NCBI GenBank assembly: GCA_958296235.1
Contig: OY282457.1
Span: forward strand, 3,653,338-3,717,337
Length of the DNA stretch: 64,000 nucleotides
Direction: 5' to 3'
Origin: an uncultured Candidatus Binatia bacterium
Lineage (GTDB): Bacteria; Desulfobacterota; Binatia; Bin18
Positions 34,831 to 43,023 of the stretch are shown here, one piece after another. Each line of letters starts with the position of its first letter. The first letter of the stretch is position 1. Position numbers and translations under genes: made by a program. The notes below the pieces were generated by a model. That model saw only the letters and a list, made by a program, of their open reading frames with translations. It was not told where the DNA came from and did not search any database.

Positions 34831-35532
34831 ATGTCCGAAGCGATTGCCTTTGACACCCATCGGTTTGTCAAGCATCTGACCGAGAACGGCTTTACCGAGC
34901 AGCAGGCCGAAGTCCTGGCCGACGAGCAGGTTCATCTGCTCAACACCAACCTTGCCACCCAAGCCGATATCGCCGCCATCCAACGAGAGATCGCCGCGGT
35001 CCAACGAGAGATCGCCACGGTCCAACGGGAGATTGAAGTCCTGCGGCAAGAGACCAAGGCTGATATTGAAGTCCTGCGGCAAGAGACCAAGACCGATATC
35101 GCCGCAGTCCAACGGGAGATTGAAGTCCTGCGCCGGGAGACCAAGGCTGGTATCGCTGCGGTCCAGCGGGAGATTGAGATCCTGCGGCAAGAGACCAAGG
35201 CCGATATTGAAGTCCTGCGGCAAGAGACCAAGGCCGATATTGAAGTCCTGCGGCAAGAGACCAAGGCCGAGATCGCCGCAGTCCAACGGGAGATTGAAGT
35301 CCTGCGGCAAGAGACCAAGGCCGATATTGCCGCAGTCCAACGGGAGATTGAGGTCCTGCGGCAAGAGACCAAGGCCGATATTGCCGCAGTCCAACGGGAG
35401 ATTGAGGTCCTGCGGCAAGAGACCAAAGCTAGTATGGCCGAGGTCAAATCCGATCTGATCAAGTGGATGGTGGGGGCGCTGATTGCCCAGGGCGGGGTGA
35501 TTGTGGCCCTGCTCAAGTTGCTACCGGGCTGA
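34831..35532 (+). CDS. Coiled-coil repeat protein with C-terminal TM helix (DUF1640-like)
   Basis: 233 residues from the ATG at 34831, reading SEAIAFDTHRFVKHL; the upstream frame (TTG at 34807, ATG at 34819) has no support. The start resembles DUF1640 proteins. Residues about 50-205 are a regular coiled coil built from EVLRQETKADI (11-residue) and AAVQREI (7-residue) units, so 18-residue steps (54 bases) and 11-residue steps (33 bases) alternate. The C-terminus (LIKWMVGALIAQGGVIVALL) is one membrane helix. Family function is unknown. Confidence 0.75.
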   Translation: MSEAIAFDTHRFVKHLTENGFTEQQAEVLADEQVHLLNTNLATQADIAAIQREIAAVQREIATVQREIEVLRQETKADIEVLRQETKTDIAAVQREIEVLRRETKAGIAAVQREIEILRQETKADIEVLRQETKADIEVLRQETKAEIAAVQREIEVLRQETKADIAAVQREIEVLRQETKADIAAVQREIEVLRQETKASMAEVKSDLIKWMVGALIAQGGVIVALLKLLPG

Positions 35533-35748
35533 GGCTGACAGAACAGCAGCTTGATAAGCAGGGCGAGGACAGCGCCAACGTGTATTGCCCCGTTGTCGAT
35601 GAAGACTCCTCCTCCCCCTTCACAACACAATTCTTATTCTTCATGACTGGCGCGTCAACCTGAAAATGGTTGCCGGTGCCAGAATTCTCGTCCCATGCAA
35701 GCCAGGTATCATCCAAATAAAGATTTCCTGCCGTATCCACCTCTCTCC
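35533..35748. other. Intergenic region
   Basis: 216 bases between the coiled-coil gene and the leftward tRNA-binding gene (convergent). No supported gene, hairpin or repeat is visible. Confidence 0.4.
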
Positions 35749-36072
35749 CTACCGGACCTGCGAGCCGACCCGTACTCGTTTCTCCGGGCGTAAGACAATG
35801 ACCTGCTCGCCGTCCGAGGCGGCCAGGAGCATGCCCTGGCTCTCGACCCCGCGCAGTTTTGCCGGCTGAAGATTGGCGACCACCACAAGCTGCCGACCAA
35901 CGAGTTCCTCCGGCCTGTAATGCGCCCGGATGCCCGCCACGAGTTGGCGGTCGGTCTCTTCGCCAATATCGACAGTCAGGACCAGCAGGCGGTCGGCATT
36001 CGGGTGGGGTTTTGTCGATGTGACCGTGCCCACCCGCAACTCCATTTTGCTGAACTCTTCAATCGTGACCAT
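35749..36072 (-). CDS. tRNA-binding OB-fold protein (MetRS C-terminal/CsaA-like)
   Basis: 107 residues: KMELRVGTVTSTKPHPNADRLLVL, then QLVAGIRAHYRPEELVGRQLVVVANL and SQGMLLAA. This is the stand-alone EMAPII/tRNA-binding domain of the MetRS-beta type, which binds tRNA or acts as a chaperone (CsaA). The ATG at 36072 is in a normal context. No MetRS gene is near. Confidence 0.85.
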   Translation of the reverse strand: MVTIEEFSKMELRVGTVTSTKPHPNADRLLVLTVDIGEETDRQLVAGIRAHYRPEELVGRQLVVVANLQPAKLRGVESQGMLLAASDGEQVIVLRPEKRVRVGSQVR

Positions 36073-36266
36073 ACGACTCCGCTCCTGTTTGAAATGCGTG
36101 TCACTATAGCTGGGTCAGGAGAAAGAGCAACGAGGGGAACCCCTCACCTTGGCCCTTGTATGTTGACAGTGGGGAAGAAGGAAGGGGGAGGGCGTTTCGG
36201 CATTTTGACTTTTCTATGGGAGACAGCCATAATCCGGGGGTTACGCGACGAGAAGGAAACGCTAGG

Positions 36267-36728
36267 GTGGTACAGCTCACGCCTGAGACACACGCAGCCC
36301 TGAGTCAGCACGCGCGGGAGACTTTTCCAGAGGAGTGCTGTGGAGCCGTTATGCGGGTGGACGGACGTGAGGAAGTCCGCCGCATTGCCAACGTCCAAAA
36401 CGCCATGCACGCCAAGGACCCGCACAACTATCCGCGGGATGCCACGATTGCGTATCTCATGGAGCCCACAGCGCTGCTGGCCGTGCTCAAAGCGGTTGAT
36501 GCCGGGGCCGAGCTGACGGCATTCTACCATTCCCATCCCAACCATGACGCCTATTTTTCCGATGAAGATAAAGCCCAAGCCCTGTTTGGTGATGAACCGT
36601 CTTATCCCGAGGCCTCGTATCTGGTGATCTCCATCTATGAGCGTGAGGTCAGAACCATCAAGGCGTTTGGTTGGGACGACACCAGCAAGGATTTTGTCGA
36701 AACCGAGTGTCAGGTCTTGGGGGACTAG
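36267..36728 (+). CDS. JAMM/Mov34 metallopeptidase
   Basis: 153 residues from a GTG at 36267 preceded by AAGGAA; an ATG at 36216 would add 17 residues of no family character. The JAMM zinc site is intact: E in PEECCGAVM, then H88-x-H90-P and the S98/D99-D101 part of HSHPNHDAYFSDED. Bacterial JAMM enzymes cleave peptides or ubiquitin-like sulfur-carrier proteins (ThiS/MoaD fusions) in cofactor biosynthesis. No carrier gene is in view, so the substrate is open. Confidence 0.85.
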   Translation: MVQLTPETHAALSQHARETFPEECCGAVMRVDGREEVRRIANVQNAMHAKDPHNYPRDATIAYLMEPTALLAVLKAVDAGAELTAFYHSHPNHDAYFSDEDKAQALFGDEPSYPEASYLVISIYEREVRTIKAFGWDDTSKDFVETECQVLGD

Positions 36729-36861
36729 GGATATGACCGAGTATGAAACGGCAAGCCTGACGCTCCAGGGGATAGAGCGGACGGCCTCACCGGCCTGAAT
36801 GTCTGCCCAGTCCGCCGGTCTCTGAGAGCGGCAAGGTGTAGTGCAAAAAGGAGAGGTAAGC

Positions 36862-37494
36862 ATGACGAAAAAACGGGTAAAACGCGGGCTGTGTGCCGTA
36901 GTCGCGGTGGGCGGGCTGCTGGGTCTCGTGAGTTCGGCTGTCTGGGCGAACGATTTACCCAAGGCGGGCACGTGGTCGCTCGGGATGCAGTCCGGCTATA
37001 CCATCAGTGCGGACTCCGGGTCGCGGAAAATTGAAAAAGTCCCAGTGCATCTACGCATCGGCTATACGGCCTTTCAGGGCTCGAAATGGTTTCTGCCCAA
37101 AGGCTCACTCGAAATCGCCACCGAGCCCTTTGGCGCCCTGATCACCCAAAAATCACAGGGCCGGGGGCTTGAGCGCCATAAAGGCTCTTTTGAGGTCGGC
37201 CTGATGCTGCCGGTGCTGACCTATCACTTTGATCTCGGCATCCCGTTCTACCCCTATATCGAGGGGGGCCTGGGCGTCATGTATCATGATTTGCAGGGCT
37301 ATGATCTTGGGGGCGGACTCAATTTTGCCGAAATGGCGGGCGGTGGCGGCACCTATTTTATTGACGACAATCTGGCCATTAGTTTCGGCTATCGTTTCCG
37401 GCACGCCTCGAATGCCAGCCTGTATGACGAAAACCGTGGCTTGAATACGCATACCTTTACCGCAGGATTTTCGTATCTGCTGCCGGCCCAATAA
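36862..37494 (+). CDS. Outer-membrane beta-barrel, PagL (lipid A 3-O-deacylase)-like
   Basis: 210 residues, ATG at 36862 with AAGGAGAGG upstream. A signal peptide (GLCAVVAVGGLLGLVSSAVWA) leads into eight or so amphipathic strands. The C-terminal H181-A-S183 with NA and GLNTHTF recall the PagL/acyloxyacyl hydrolase active-site segment (HxSN...GLN). PagL removes the 3-O acyl chain of lipid A. The expected glutamate of the triad is not in the standard spacing, so the activity is only probable. Confidence 0.68.
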   Translation: MTKKRVKRGLCAVVAVGGLLGLVSSAVWANDLPKAGTWSLGMQSGYTISADSGSRKIEKVPVHLRIGYTAFQGSKWFLPKGSLEIATEPFGALITQKSQGRGLERHKGSFEVGLMLPVLTYHFDLGIPFYPYIEGGLGVMYHDLQGYDLGGGLNFAEMAGGGGTYFIDDNLAISFGYRFRHASNASLYDENRGLNTHTFTAGFSYLLPAQ

Positions 37495-37529
37495 CAGCCG
37501 GCGTCGATGGGTTCGGAAAGAAGCGCGTT

Positions 37530-38114
37530 ATGGCGGAGCGAAAGAAAAAAGCGTCCAGGGAAAACGAGTGGTGGGTGGAGAAGCAGAAAAGCCGCGAGCG
37601 GGCAAACCAGTCCGAACGACGGGCTCCAGTTGGAGCTTCGTTTTTCAAGACCGTCGAGGATTACGACCAGGTCCAGGCCGAAAAGAATCTGACCGACCTG
37701 AACGCGAAACTGTTGGCCCAGGCCGACCCCGCGCCCGGCGCCTGGAGCTATGTGGCCCTGCTTGAAAAAAAGTCCCCCCAACGTGAGATTGAGAAGATCA
37801 AACGCGCCCTGCCCCTCCCACCCAATCTGCGCGGTGCCATTGTAGACTCCGGCCTCTCGTTGCGCGCCATTGTGGCCGATACCCAGGAATTGGGGCTCTT
37901 GATGGAGTTCAATTTTATTCAGGAGGCCTCGTTCGACTGTTGGATACGCAATGAATGGGTGAGCGAACAAGTCTTTCGGGGGAAAAACGAACTGCTCAAG
38001 CGTTCCGAACGGCTCCTCAAGCGCTATCTGCGCCGCGCGACGCAGGCCGGCCATGAGTTCTTTGATGCCCCCAGTCCGAGTGGGGCCTTACCGCCGGCGC
38101 GGACCGAGTGGTAA
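37530..38114 (+). CDS. Conserved hypothetical protein, charged
   Basis: 194 residues, ATG at 37530, with upstream GTG-free context and a modest AAGAAGCG site. Charged N-terminus (MAERKKKASRENEWWVEKQ) then soluble helical sequence with a Trp-rich segment (FDCWIRNEWVSEQVF) and a basic helix (LLKRSERLLKRYLRR). No signal, membrane helix or family recognised. Followed 53 bases later by the isocitrate-lyase-family gene on the same strand. Confidence 0.55.
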   Translation: MAERKKKASRENEWWVEKQKSRERANQSERRAPVGASFFKTVEDYDQVQAEKNLTDLNAKLLAQADPAPGAWSYVALLEKKSPQREIEKIKRALPLPPNLRGAIVDSGLSLRAIVADTQELGLLMEFNFIQEASFDCWIRNEWVSEQVFRGKNELLKRSERLLKRYLRRATQAGHEFFDAPSPSGALPPARTEW

Positions 38115-38167
38115 GCGCCGGGCGCCGATATACCGCACCGAAAAACCGCATTCCCAAGGAGGAAGCT

Positions 38168-39010
38168 ATGTCGAGTACTGCATCCCGCCTGCGCGCCATG
38201 CTCAACGGCCCCGAGATGGTCGTTGCCCCGTTCATCTATGACGCGTTTCAGGCCAAGATTGCCCAAGATGTGGGGTTTGAGGCCGTGTATATGACCGGGT
38301 TCGGGACGGCGGCCTCGCGCGGGTTCCCGGATGTGGGGTTGCTGACCATGGCGGAGATGGTCGAGAATGTGCGCGCAATAGCGCGCGCTATTGATATTCC
38401 GCTGGTGTGCGATGCGGACACCGGCTATGGCAACCCGGTGAATGTGTACCGGACCGTCCGCGAATATGAAGCGGCCGGAGCCGCCGCGCTGCACATGGAA
38501 GACCAGGTGTGGCCCAAGCGGTGTGGCTTTTTATCCGGGAAGCAGGTCATCCCCATGTCCGATATGATCCCGAAAGTCAAAGCCGCGTGCGATGCCCGGC
38601 GCAGTCAGGACTTCGTGATTATTGCCCGCACCGATGCTTTGGCGGTCAATGGCTGGGACGATGTTATCCGGCGCGCCAGGGCCTATAGAGAAGCCGGCGC
38701 CGATCTTATCTTTGTGGACGGAATTAAAACGCACGCCGATATCAAGCGCTATGTCCAGGAACTCGGCGACCTGCCGCTGCTGTATAACGGGCAACTGCTG
38801 CCCGTGCAGGAACTCGCCAAATACGGCTTTACGCTGACGATTTACTCCGCCACCCTGATGGCCGCCTACCTTCGTATGCGCGACGCCATGCAGGAACTCA
38901 AAACAACGGGCAGTATTACGCAGAATGCAGGCTGGGAGTCGTTTGAGGAACTCACGACCCTGCTCGGCGTGCCGGAAGCTATGGAGCTGGGCAGGAAATA
39001 CGAACAGTAA
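38168..39010 (+). CDS. Isocitrate lyase/PEP mutase superfamily enzyme
   Basis: 280 residues from the ATG at 38168 after AAGGAGGAAG. Barrel motifs: YDAFQAKIAQDVGFEAVYMTG, VCDADTGYGNP (metal Asp) and HMEDQVWPKRCG. The catalytic loop has K117-R118-C119-G120, but the next residue is Phe121, where family members such as methylisocitrate lyase or PEP mutase-like decarboxylases have His. The cysteine acid is intact, so it is probably a C-C lyase or decarboxylase on an unusual substrate. A palindromic repeat follows its stop. Confidence 0.8.
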   Translation: MSSTASRLRAMLNGPEMVVAPFIYDAFQAKIAQDVGFEAVYMTGFGTAASRGFPDVGLLTMAEMVENVRAIARAIDIPLVCDADTGYGNPVNVYRTVREYEAAGAAALHMEDQVWPKRCGFLSGKQVIPMSDMIPKVKAACDARRSQDFVIIARTDALAVNGWDDVIRRARAYREAGADLIFVDGIKTHADIKRYVQELGDLPLLYNGQLLPVQELAKYGFTLTIYSATLMAAYLRMRDAMQELKTTGSITQNAGWESFEELTTLLGVPEAMELGRKYEQ

Positions 39011-39035
39011 CGCCTAATTTCCTCTTGGGAGGCCT

Positions 39036-39107
39036 GTGCTGAGCGTGCTTCGATTTCGCCCCTTTGGGGCTACGCTCAGCACGAACGGAGGCGGAGTCGA
39101 AGGGGCT
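39036..39107. repeat. CTGAGCGT-type inverted repeat
   Basis: Arms GTGCTGAGCGT (39036-39046) and ACGCTCAGCAC (39072-39082), 11 bp, perfect, around a nested CGCCCC/GGGGC pairing, then an AGTCGAAGGGG tail. Related to the CCTTCGAC elements at 34249 and 31048. Lies between the lyase and the leftward ferredoxin gene, where it could also act as a terminator. Confidence 0.7.
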
Positions 39108-39130
39108 GGGGTGGGTCCTCCCTATGAGCC

Positions 39131-39982
39131 CTAGCCCACCCGCTGAAAGCCGAACAGCGACAGACGCCGATGGGTCCTGCCGGCTGGCTTTGCCTTGGCA
39201 ACCTCCTGCTTGAGGGTCGCTGAAAAGTTCTCAAGGTCCACGCGCTTCCGTTCCTCAAACTCCTCAAGCTCACGCTGCCGTTTTGCTTGAAACGCCTCGA
39301 AGTCGCCGGCCCACTGCGCATGGAAGCTGTCCAGGGCAGTGGCGACGTCCTTGAACATGGAGGAGTTGACCACGAGCGACCCGCCACAATGGGTACAGTA
39401 GAAGACCACGCCAATCCGAAAATGCCGAAACGGCGCGCTGTATTCTCCGTCGCAGCGAGGGCAGTTAATCGGCACTTCCCATTCGTCTACGCTCGGAATA
39501 GAGAGTGAGACAACGTCTGCAACCGGGGCCGGAGCGGCAGCCGGTGCTGGAGCGGCCACCGGAGCGGGAGTTGCGGCTGGTGCCGGGGCGGCCGCCGGTG
39601 TCGCCGCGCCATTGGTGGCCGGGGCCGCAGCCGGGGCCGGCTCTCCACTCTCCCCCTTGAACCGGGACGGGAAATCATCCCCAAACGTCTGCTCGGGATG
39701 TAGCTCCTTCGCCCGCGTCAGTAACGCCGCTTCCGTCTCCACTATATCCGGGTTGGGTAAGCAGCAGTCCACCGGACACACCGCCGCACACGCCTCCTGA
39801 TCGAAAAACCCAACGCACTCCGTGCATTTGTCCGGTACGATATAGAAAATATCGTCATCAATGGCCGGCTGCTGGGTCCCGTTAAACTCCCACTCCACCC
39901 CCCCCTGATAGATGGCGGTATTGGGACACTCGGGCTCACACGCCCCGCAGTTGATACAGTCCTCGGTGATCATCGTCGCCAT
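39131..39982 (-). CDS. Ferredoxin (2[4Fe-4S]-type) fused to Ala/Pro linker and zinc/coiled-coil tail
   Basis: 283 residues, ATG at 39982. N-terminal 85 residues: CINCGACEPECP and, after a loop with a CTECVGFFDQEACAAVCPVDC run, the second cluster, as in the YfhL-type ferredoxins. Residues about 112-155 are an Ala/Pro/Val linker with pseudo-repeats (APAPAATP, APVAAPAP). Then a zinc site (CPRCDGEYS...CTHCGGSL) and a final charged coiled coil (QRELEEFEERKRVD). The C-terminal part is not a known ferredoxin add-on; it may anchor the protein to a partner. Confidence 0.75.
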   Translation of the reverse strand: MATMITEDCINCGACEPECPNTAIYQGGVEWEFNGTQQPAIDDDIFYIVPDKCTECVGFFDQEACAAVCPVDCCLPNPDIVETEAALLTRAKELHPEQTFGDDFPSRFKGESGEPAPAAAPATNGAATPAAAPAPAATPAPVAAPAPAAAPAPVADVVSLSIPSVDEWEVPINCPRCDGEYSAPFRHFRIGVVFYCTHCGGSLVVNSSMFKDVATALDSFHAQWAGDFEAFQAKRQRELEEFEERKRVDLENFSATLKQEVAKAKPAGRTHRRLSLFGFQRVG

Positions 39983-40206
39983 TGCTGGTCACTCCCTTTG
40001 CCCGTCCGCTCTGGCTGGCCTCGGTTTCAGTAGGGGTAGCGACCAGTCAGGCGGCTGTCAATAACCCTGATTTTCTCCCCTCCCAGGAGAGGGAGCCGTG
40101 CCGTATCACGCCTGCCTGTCCTGCCTTGCAAACCGAAGGGGTACAACGGATAATATCGCTCACGGTTTGAACTGTGGATCATCAAAAAGCAGACTGCACC
40201 GCTGGC

Positions 40207-41241
40207 ATGAACCCCGCCTTTGTCCCCCGTCTGATAAACGGGCCGTTTGGCGACCCCGGGTTGTATATTCAACTGCGCTGGGAAGGACGGGCAGTCTTGT
40301 TCGATCTCGGCCAGAACGAGACTTTTCCCGCCGGCGACCTGTGCCGGGTCAGCCATGTGTGTGTCTCGCACTGCCATATGGATCACTTCATTGGGTTTGA
40401 TCGACTGCTGCGGGTGTTGCTGGGTCGGAACCAGACCCTGTGGCTCTATGGTCCGCCCGGCATCCTGGACTGTGTTGAGGGGAAACTGCGCGGCTATACC
40501 TGGAATCTGATTGACGGCTATGGCTTCTCGCTTGAGGTGGCAGAGGTCTGGCCGGATTCGGTCCAGCCGGCCGTCTTTCATGCGGCAACCGGTTTCAAGC
40601 GGGAGTCGCTGCCGGCTCAGCCCTTCCACGGCCTGGTGGTGGATGAGCCGGCGTTCGGTATTCGCGCGACTCATCTTGACCATCGTATTTACTCTCTGGC
40701 GTTTGCGCTGGAAGAAAAGAGCCATCTGAATGTGGATACCGCCTGCCTGGCGCGGCTGGGCGTTCCCCCCGGCCCGTGGCTGTCTGCGCTTAAAAGCGCC
40801 CTGCGCAGGGGAGAGCCGGACCGCGCTGTGGTCACGGCCACGTGGAAAGAAAACGGACAGGACCGTTCCCGGGATTTCAGCCTGGGCGCGGCGCGTGGCT
40901 CGCTGGTAAAGGAAACCCAAGGACAGAAATTTGCCTATGTGGTAGACACGCTCTTCAGCCCGGAGAACGCGGAACGCATCGCCGCCCTGGCTCAGAACGC
41001 GGATGTCCTTTTCTGTGAATCCCCGTTTCTGGACGCAGACGAAGACCAGGCCACCAGGCGTTACCATCTCACCGCAAAACAGGCCGGCCTCCTCGGTCGC
41101 TCCGCTCACGCGCGGGAGTTGCGGGTCTTCCACTTTTCTCCGCGCTACGCCGGGCGGGCCGAGGAATTATACCGTGAGGCTCAGGCGTCTTTTTGTGGTG
41201 AGCAGAACGAAGCCGGTGCGCTGACACCGGCGGGAAAGTGA
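40207..41241 (+). CDS. MBL-fold metallohydrolase (RNase Z-like)
   Basis: 344 residues from the ATG at 40207 (NPAFVPRLINGPFGDPGLYI); the GTG at 40174 adds 11 residues without a ribosome site. The signature HCHMDH of the metallo-beta-lactamase fold is at about residue 57 and the further ligands (CESPFLD and FSPRYAGRA) follow. The start is typical of a subfamily near RNase Z that is mostly uncharacterised. Followed 9 bases later by the PPOX gene, so probably one transcript. Confidence 0.78.
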   Translation: MNPAFVPRLINGPFGDPGLYIQLRWEGRAVLFDLGQNETFPAGDLCRVSHVCVSHCHMDHFIGFDRLLRVLLGRNQTLWLYGPPGILDCVEGKLRGYTWNLIDGYGFSLEVAEVWPDSVQPAVFHAATGFKRESLPAQPFHGLVVDEPAFGIRATHLDHRIYSLAFALEEKSHLNVDTACLARLGVPPGPWLSALKSALRRGEPDRAVVTATWKENGQDRSRDFSLGAARGSLVKETQGQKFAYVVDTLFSPENAERIAALAQNADVLFCESPFLDADEDQATRRYHLTAKQAGLLGRSAHARELRVFHFSPRYAGRAEELYREAQASFCGEQNEAGALTPAGK

Positions 41242-41250
41242 CCCGACCGT

Positions 41251-41691
41251 ATGCCTCTCGTTATTTCTGAGCCTGTTCAACGTTTCATCAATAACCACCG
41301 GGTTGCCCGCCTGGCGACCGCGGATGCCGCGGGCCAGCCGCATGTGATTCCATTCTGTTATGCGTTTGATGGCGAGCAGGTCTATTTTGTGGTGGACCAG
41401 AAGCCCAAGCGTCACACCGGCAAACCCCTCAAGCGCATTCGTAATATGTTGGAAAACCCGCAGGCCGCCATCGTGATTGACGACTATGCTGACGACTGGA
41501 CCCAACTCGCTTATGTCCTCATAACCGGCACGACCGCACTGGTGGATGATGAAGCCGAATACGCCGGCATACTGGCCCTGCTGCGTGAACGCTATCCCCA
41601 GTATCGAGCCATGGACCTTACGTTCGCCAATAATGCCATGGTTCGCATCTCGCCCATCAAGGTGCACGCCTGGGGAAAAATCGAAGCGTAG
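41251..41691 (+). CDS. PPOX-class F420/FMN-dependent oxidoreductase-like protein
   Basis: 146 residues, ATG at 41251. The split-barrel flavin/F420 family is clear: VARLATADAAGQPHVIPFCYAF, then VYFVVDQKPKRHTGKPLKRIRNM, with IVIDDYADDWTQLAYVLITG and a terminal VKVHAWG-like strand. This resembles the PPOX-class probable F420-dependent subfamily. Reductase activity and cofactor are inferred from the family; no F420 synthesis genes are visible here. Confidence 0.8.
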   Translation: MPLVISEPVQRFINNHRVARLATADAAGQPHVIPFCYAFDGEQVYFVVDQKPKRHTGKPLKRIRNMLENPQAAIVIDDYADDWTQLAYVLITGTTALVDDEAEYAGILALLRERYPQYRAMDLTFANNAMVRISPIKVHAWGKIEA

Positions 41692-41715
41692 GGTGGGCCC
41701 TGCGCGCCATCTGCC

Positions 41716-42924
41716 CTATAAACGCTCCAGCGTCTGGTGCATGATCGATACGGCGCGATCAATTTCTTCCGAGGAAATTACGAGCGGCGGGGCCAGGCGG
41801 ACAACCGTGTCCTGGTGCAGCGTCCAGCCCAGAACGAGGCCCTGGGCAAAGCAGCCCTGGACAAACTGCTGCGTCAGTTGTGGCGTGGAAAAGTCCAGGC
41901 CGATCAGCAGGCCGCGGCCCCGCACGGCAGTACAGCGGCCGGTCTCGACCAAGGTTTCCAGTCGGCACCGGAACTCCGCTCCTTTATCTTGGGCTCGCTG
42001 TACGAGGCGACCCTGGAGCAGTACGTCGAGAGCGGCCAGACCCGCGGCACAGCACACCGGATGCCCGCCAAAGGTCGTAACATGGGCGAGGGCCGGGTCG
42101 TGCGACAGGGTGGCCATAATCTGCGGGGTACTGATAAACGCCCCGAGAGGCATACCGCCGCCCAGGGCTTTGGCAACCACGAGGATGTCGGGTGTCACCT
42201 GCCAGTGCTCGTTGGCGAACAGTCTGCCGGTTCGCCCGAAGCCGGTAATGACCTCATCAAAAATAAGCAAGGCGCCGACCTCGGAGCAGCGCTGCCGGAG
42301 TGCCGGCAGATAGTCGTTGTCCGGGATACGGACGCCGCCCTCGCCCTGGATGGGTTCGATAATGACGGCAGCAATAGTCTCGTCGATAGTGTGCAAGGCC
42401 GGGCGATCGTTAAAGGGCAGAAAGGTGGTGCGTGGCAGTAGGGGCTCAAACGGGTCACGATAGACTGGATTGCCCCCGACGGATACGGAACCGAACGTGT
42501 CGCCGTGAAAACTACCGACAAAGCTGACAAAACCGGACCGGCCGGTATATTTCCGGGCGGTCTTGAGCGCGCCCTCGACGGCCTCGGTGCCACTGTTTGT
42601 GAAGTAGGTCACCGACAGCTCGCCGGGGGTCAGTTCGGCCAGCCTCCGCGCCAGATCAACCTGCGGCTTCTGGATATATTCACCGTAGACCATGGCGTGC
42701 AGATATTGCTCGGCCTGGGCCTGAACGGCCCGAACCACAGCCGGATGGGTATGGCCGATGCCGGTCACGCCAATGCCGGACAGCAAGTCGAGATATTCCC
42801 TGCCGTTGGTGTCTGTCACAACACAGCCGTGCGACCGCGCAACTGCTACGCCCATAGGCGCGGGCGAGGTTTGACTCACGTAGCGCAGAAAATCGTCACG
42901 AAGAGAAGCCATAGCCGGCAGCAT
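41716..42924 (-). CDS. Class III PLP-dependent aminotransferase
   Basis: 402 residues from the ATG at 42924 (LPAMASLRDD); an internal ATG at 42912 is possible and neither has a good site. Motifs: FTNSGTEAVEGALKTARKYTGR, PLP-binding IFDEVITGFGRTG and the catalytic lysine K252 in VVAKALGGGMPLG. Class III enzymes transfer an omega-amino group from ornithine, GABA, diamines or amino acids to a keto acid; which one is not decided by the sequence. Convergent with the PPOX gene and divergent from the next SDR gene. Confidence 0.85.
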   Translation of the reverse strand: MLPAMASLRDDFLRYVSQTSPAPMGVAVARSHGCVVTDTNGREYLDLLSGIGVTGIGHTHPAVVRAVQAQAEQYLHAMVYGEYIQKPQVDLARRLAELTPGELSVTYFTNSGTEAVEGALKTARKYTGRSGFVSFVGSFHGDTFGSVSVGGNPVYRDPFEPLLPRTTFLPFNDRPALHTIDETIAAVIIEPIQGEGGVRIPDNDYLPALRQRCSEVGALLIFDEVITGFGRTGRLFANEHWQVTPDILVVAKALGGGMPLGAFISTPQIMATLSHDPALAHVTTFGGHPVCCAAGLAALDVLLQGRLVQRAQDKGAEFRCRLETLVETGRCTAVRGRGLLIGLDFSTPQLTQQFVQGCFAQGLVLGWTLHQDTVVRLAPPLVISSEEIDRAVSIMHQTLERL

Positions 42925-43023
42925 ACGTGAGGGAGGTTCGCTCAGCAAGAAACGGCCTCTTGACCCTGGCCGACAAATTGGTAGCGTGCGCCAGATATAT
43001 TGGGTACGCATAAGGAGGGAAGT

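Noticed and set aside
34951..35430. Direct repeats resembling a CRISPR array
   Set aside because: Units of 33 and 54 bases without variable spacers, in frame through a coiled-coil gene.
35533..35748. Possible small gene between the coiled-coil protein and the tRNA-binding protein
   Set aside because: Short overlapping frames in three directions without ribosome site, conserved motif or hydrophobic segment.
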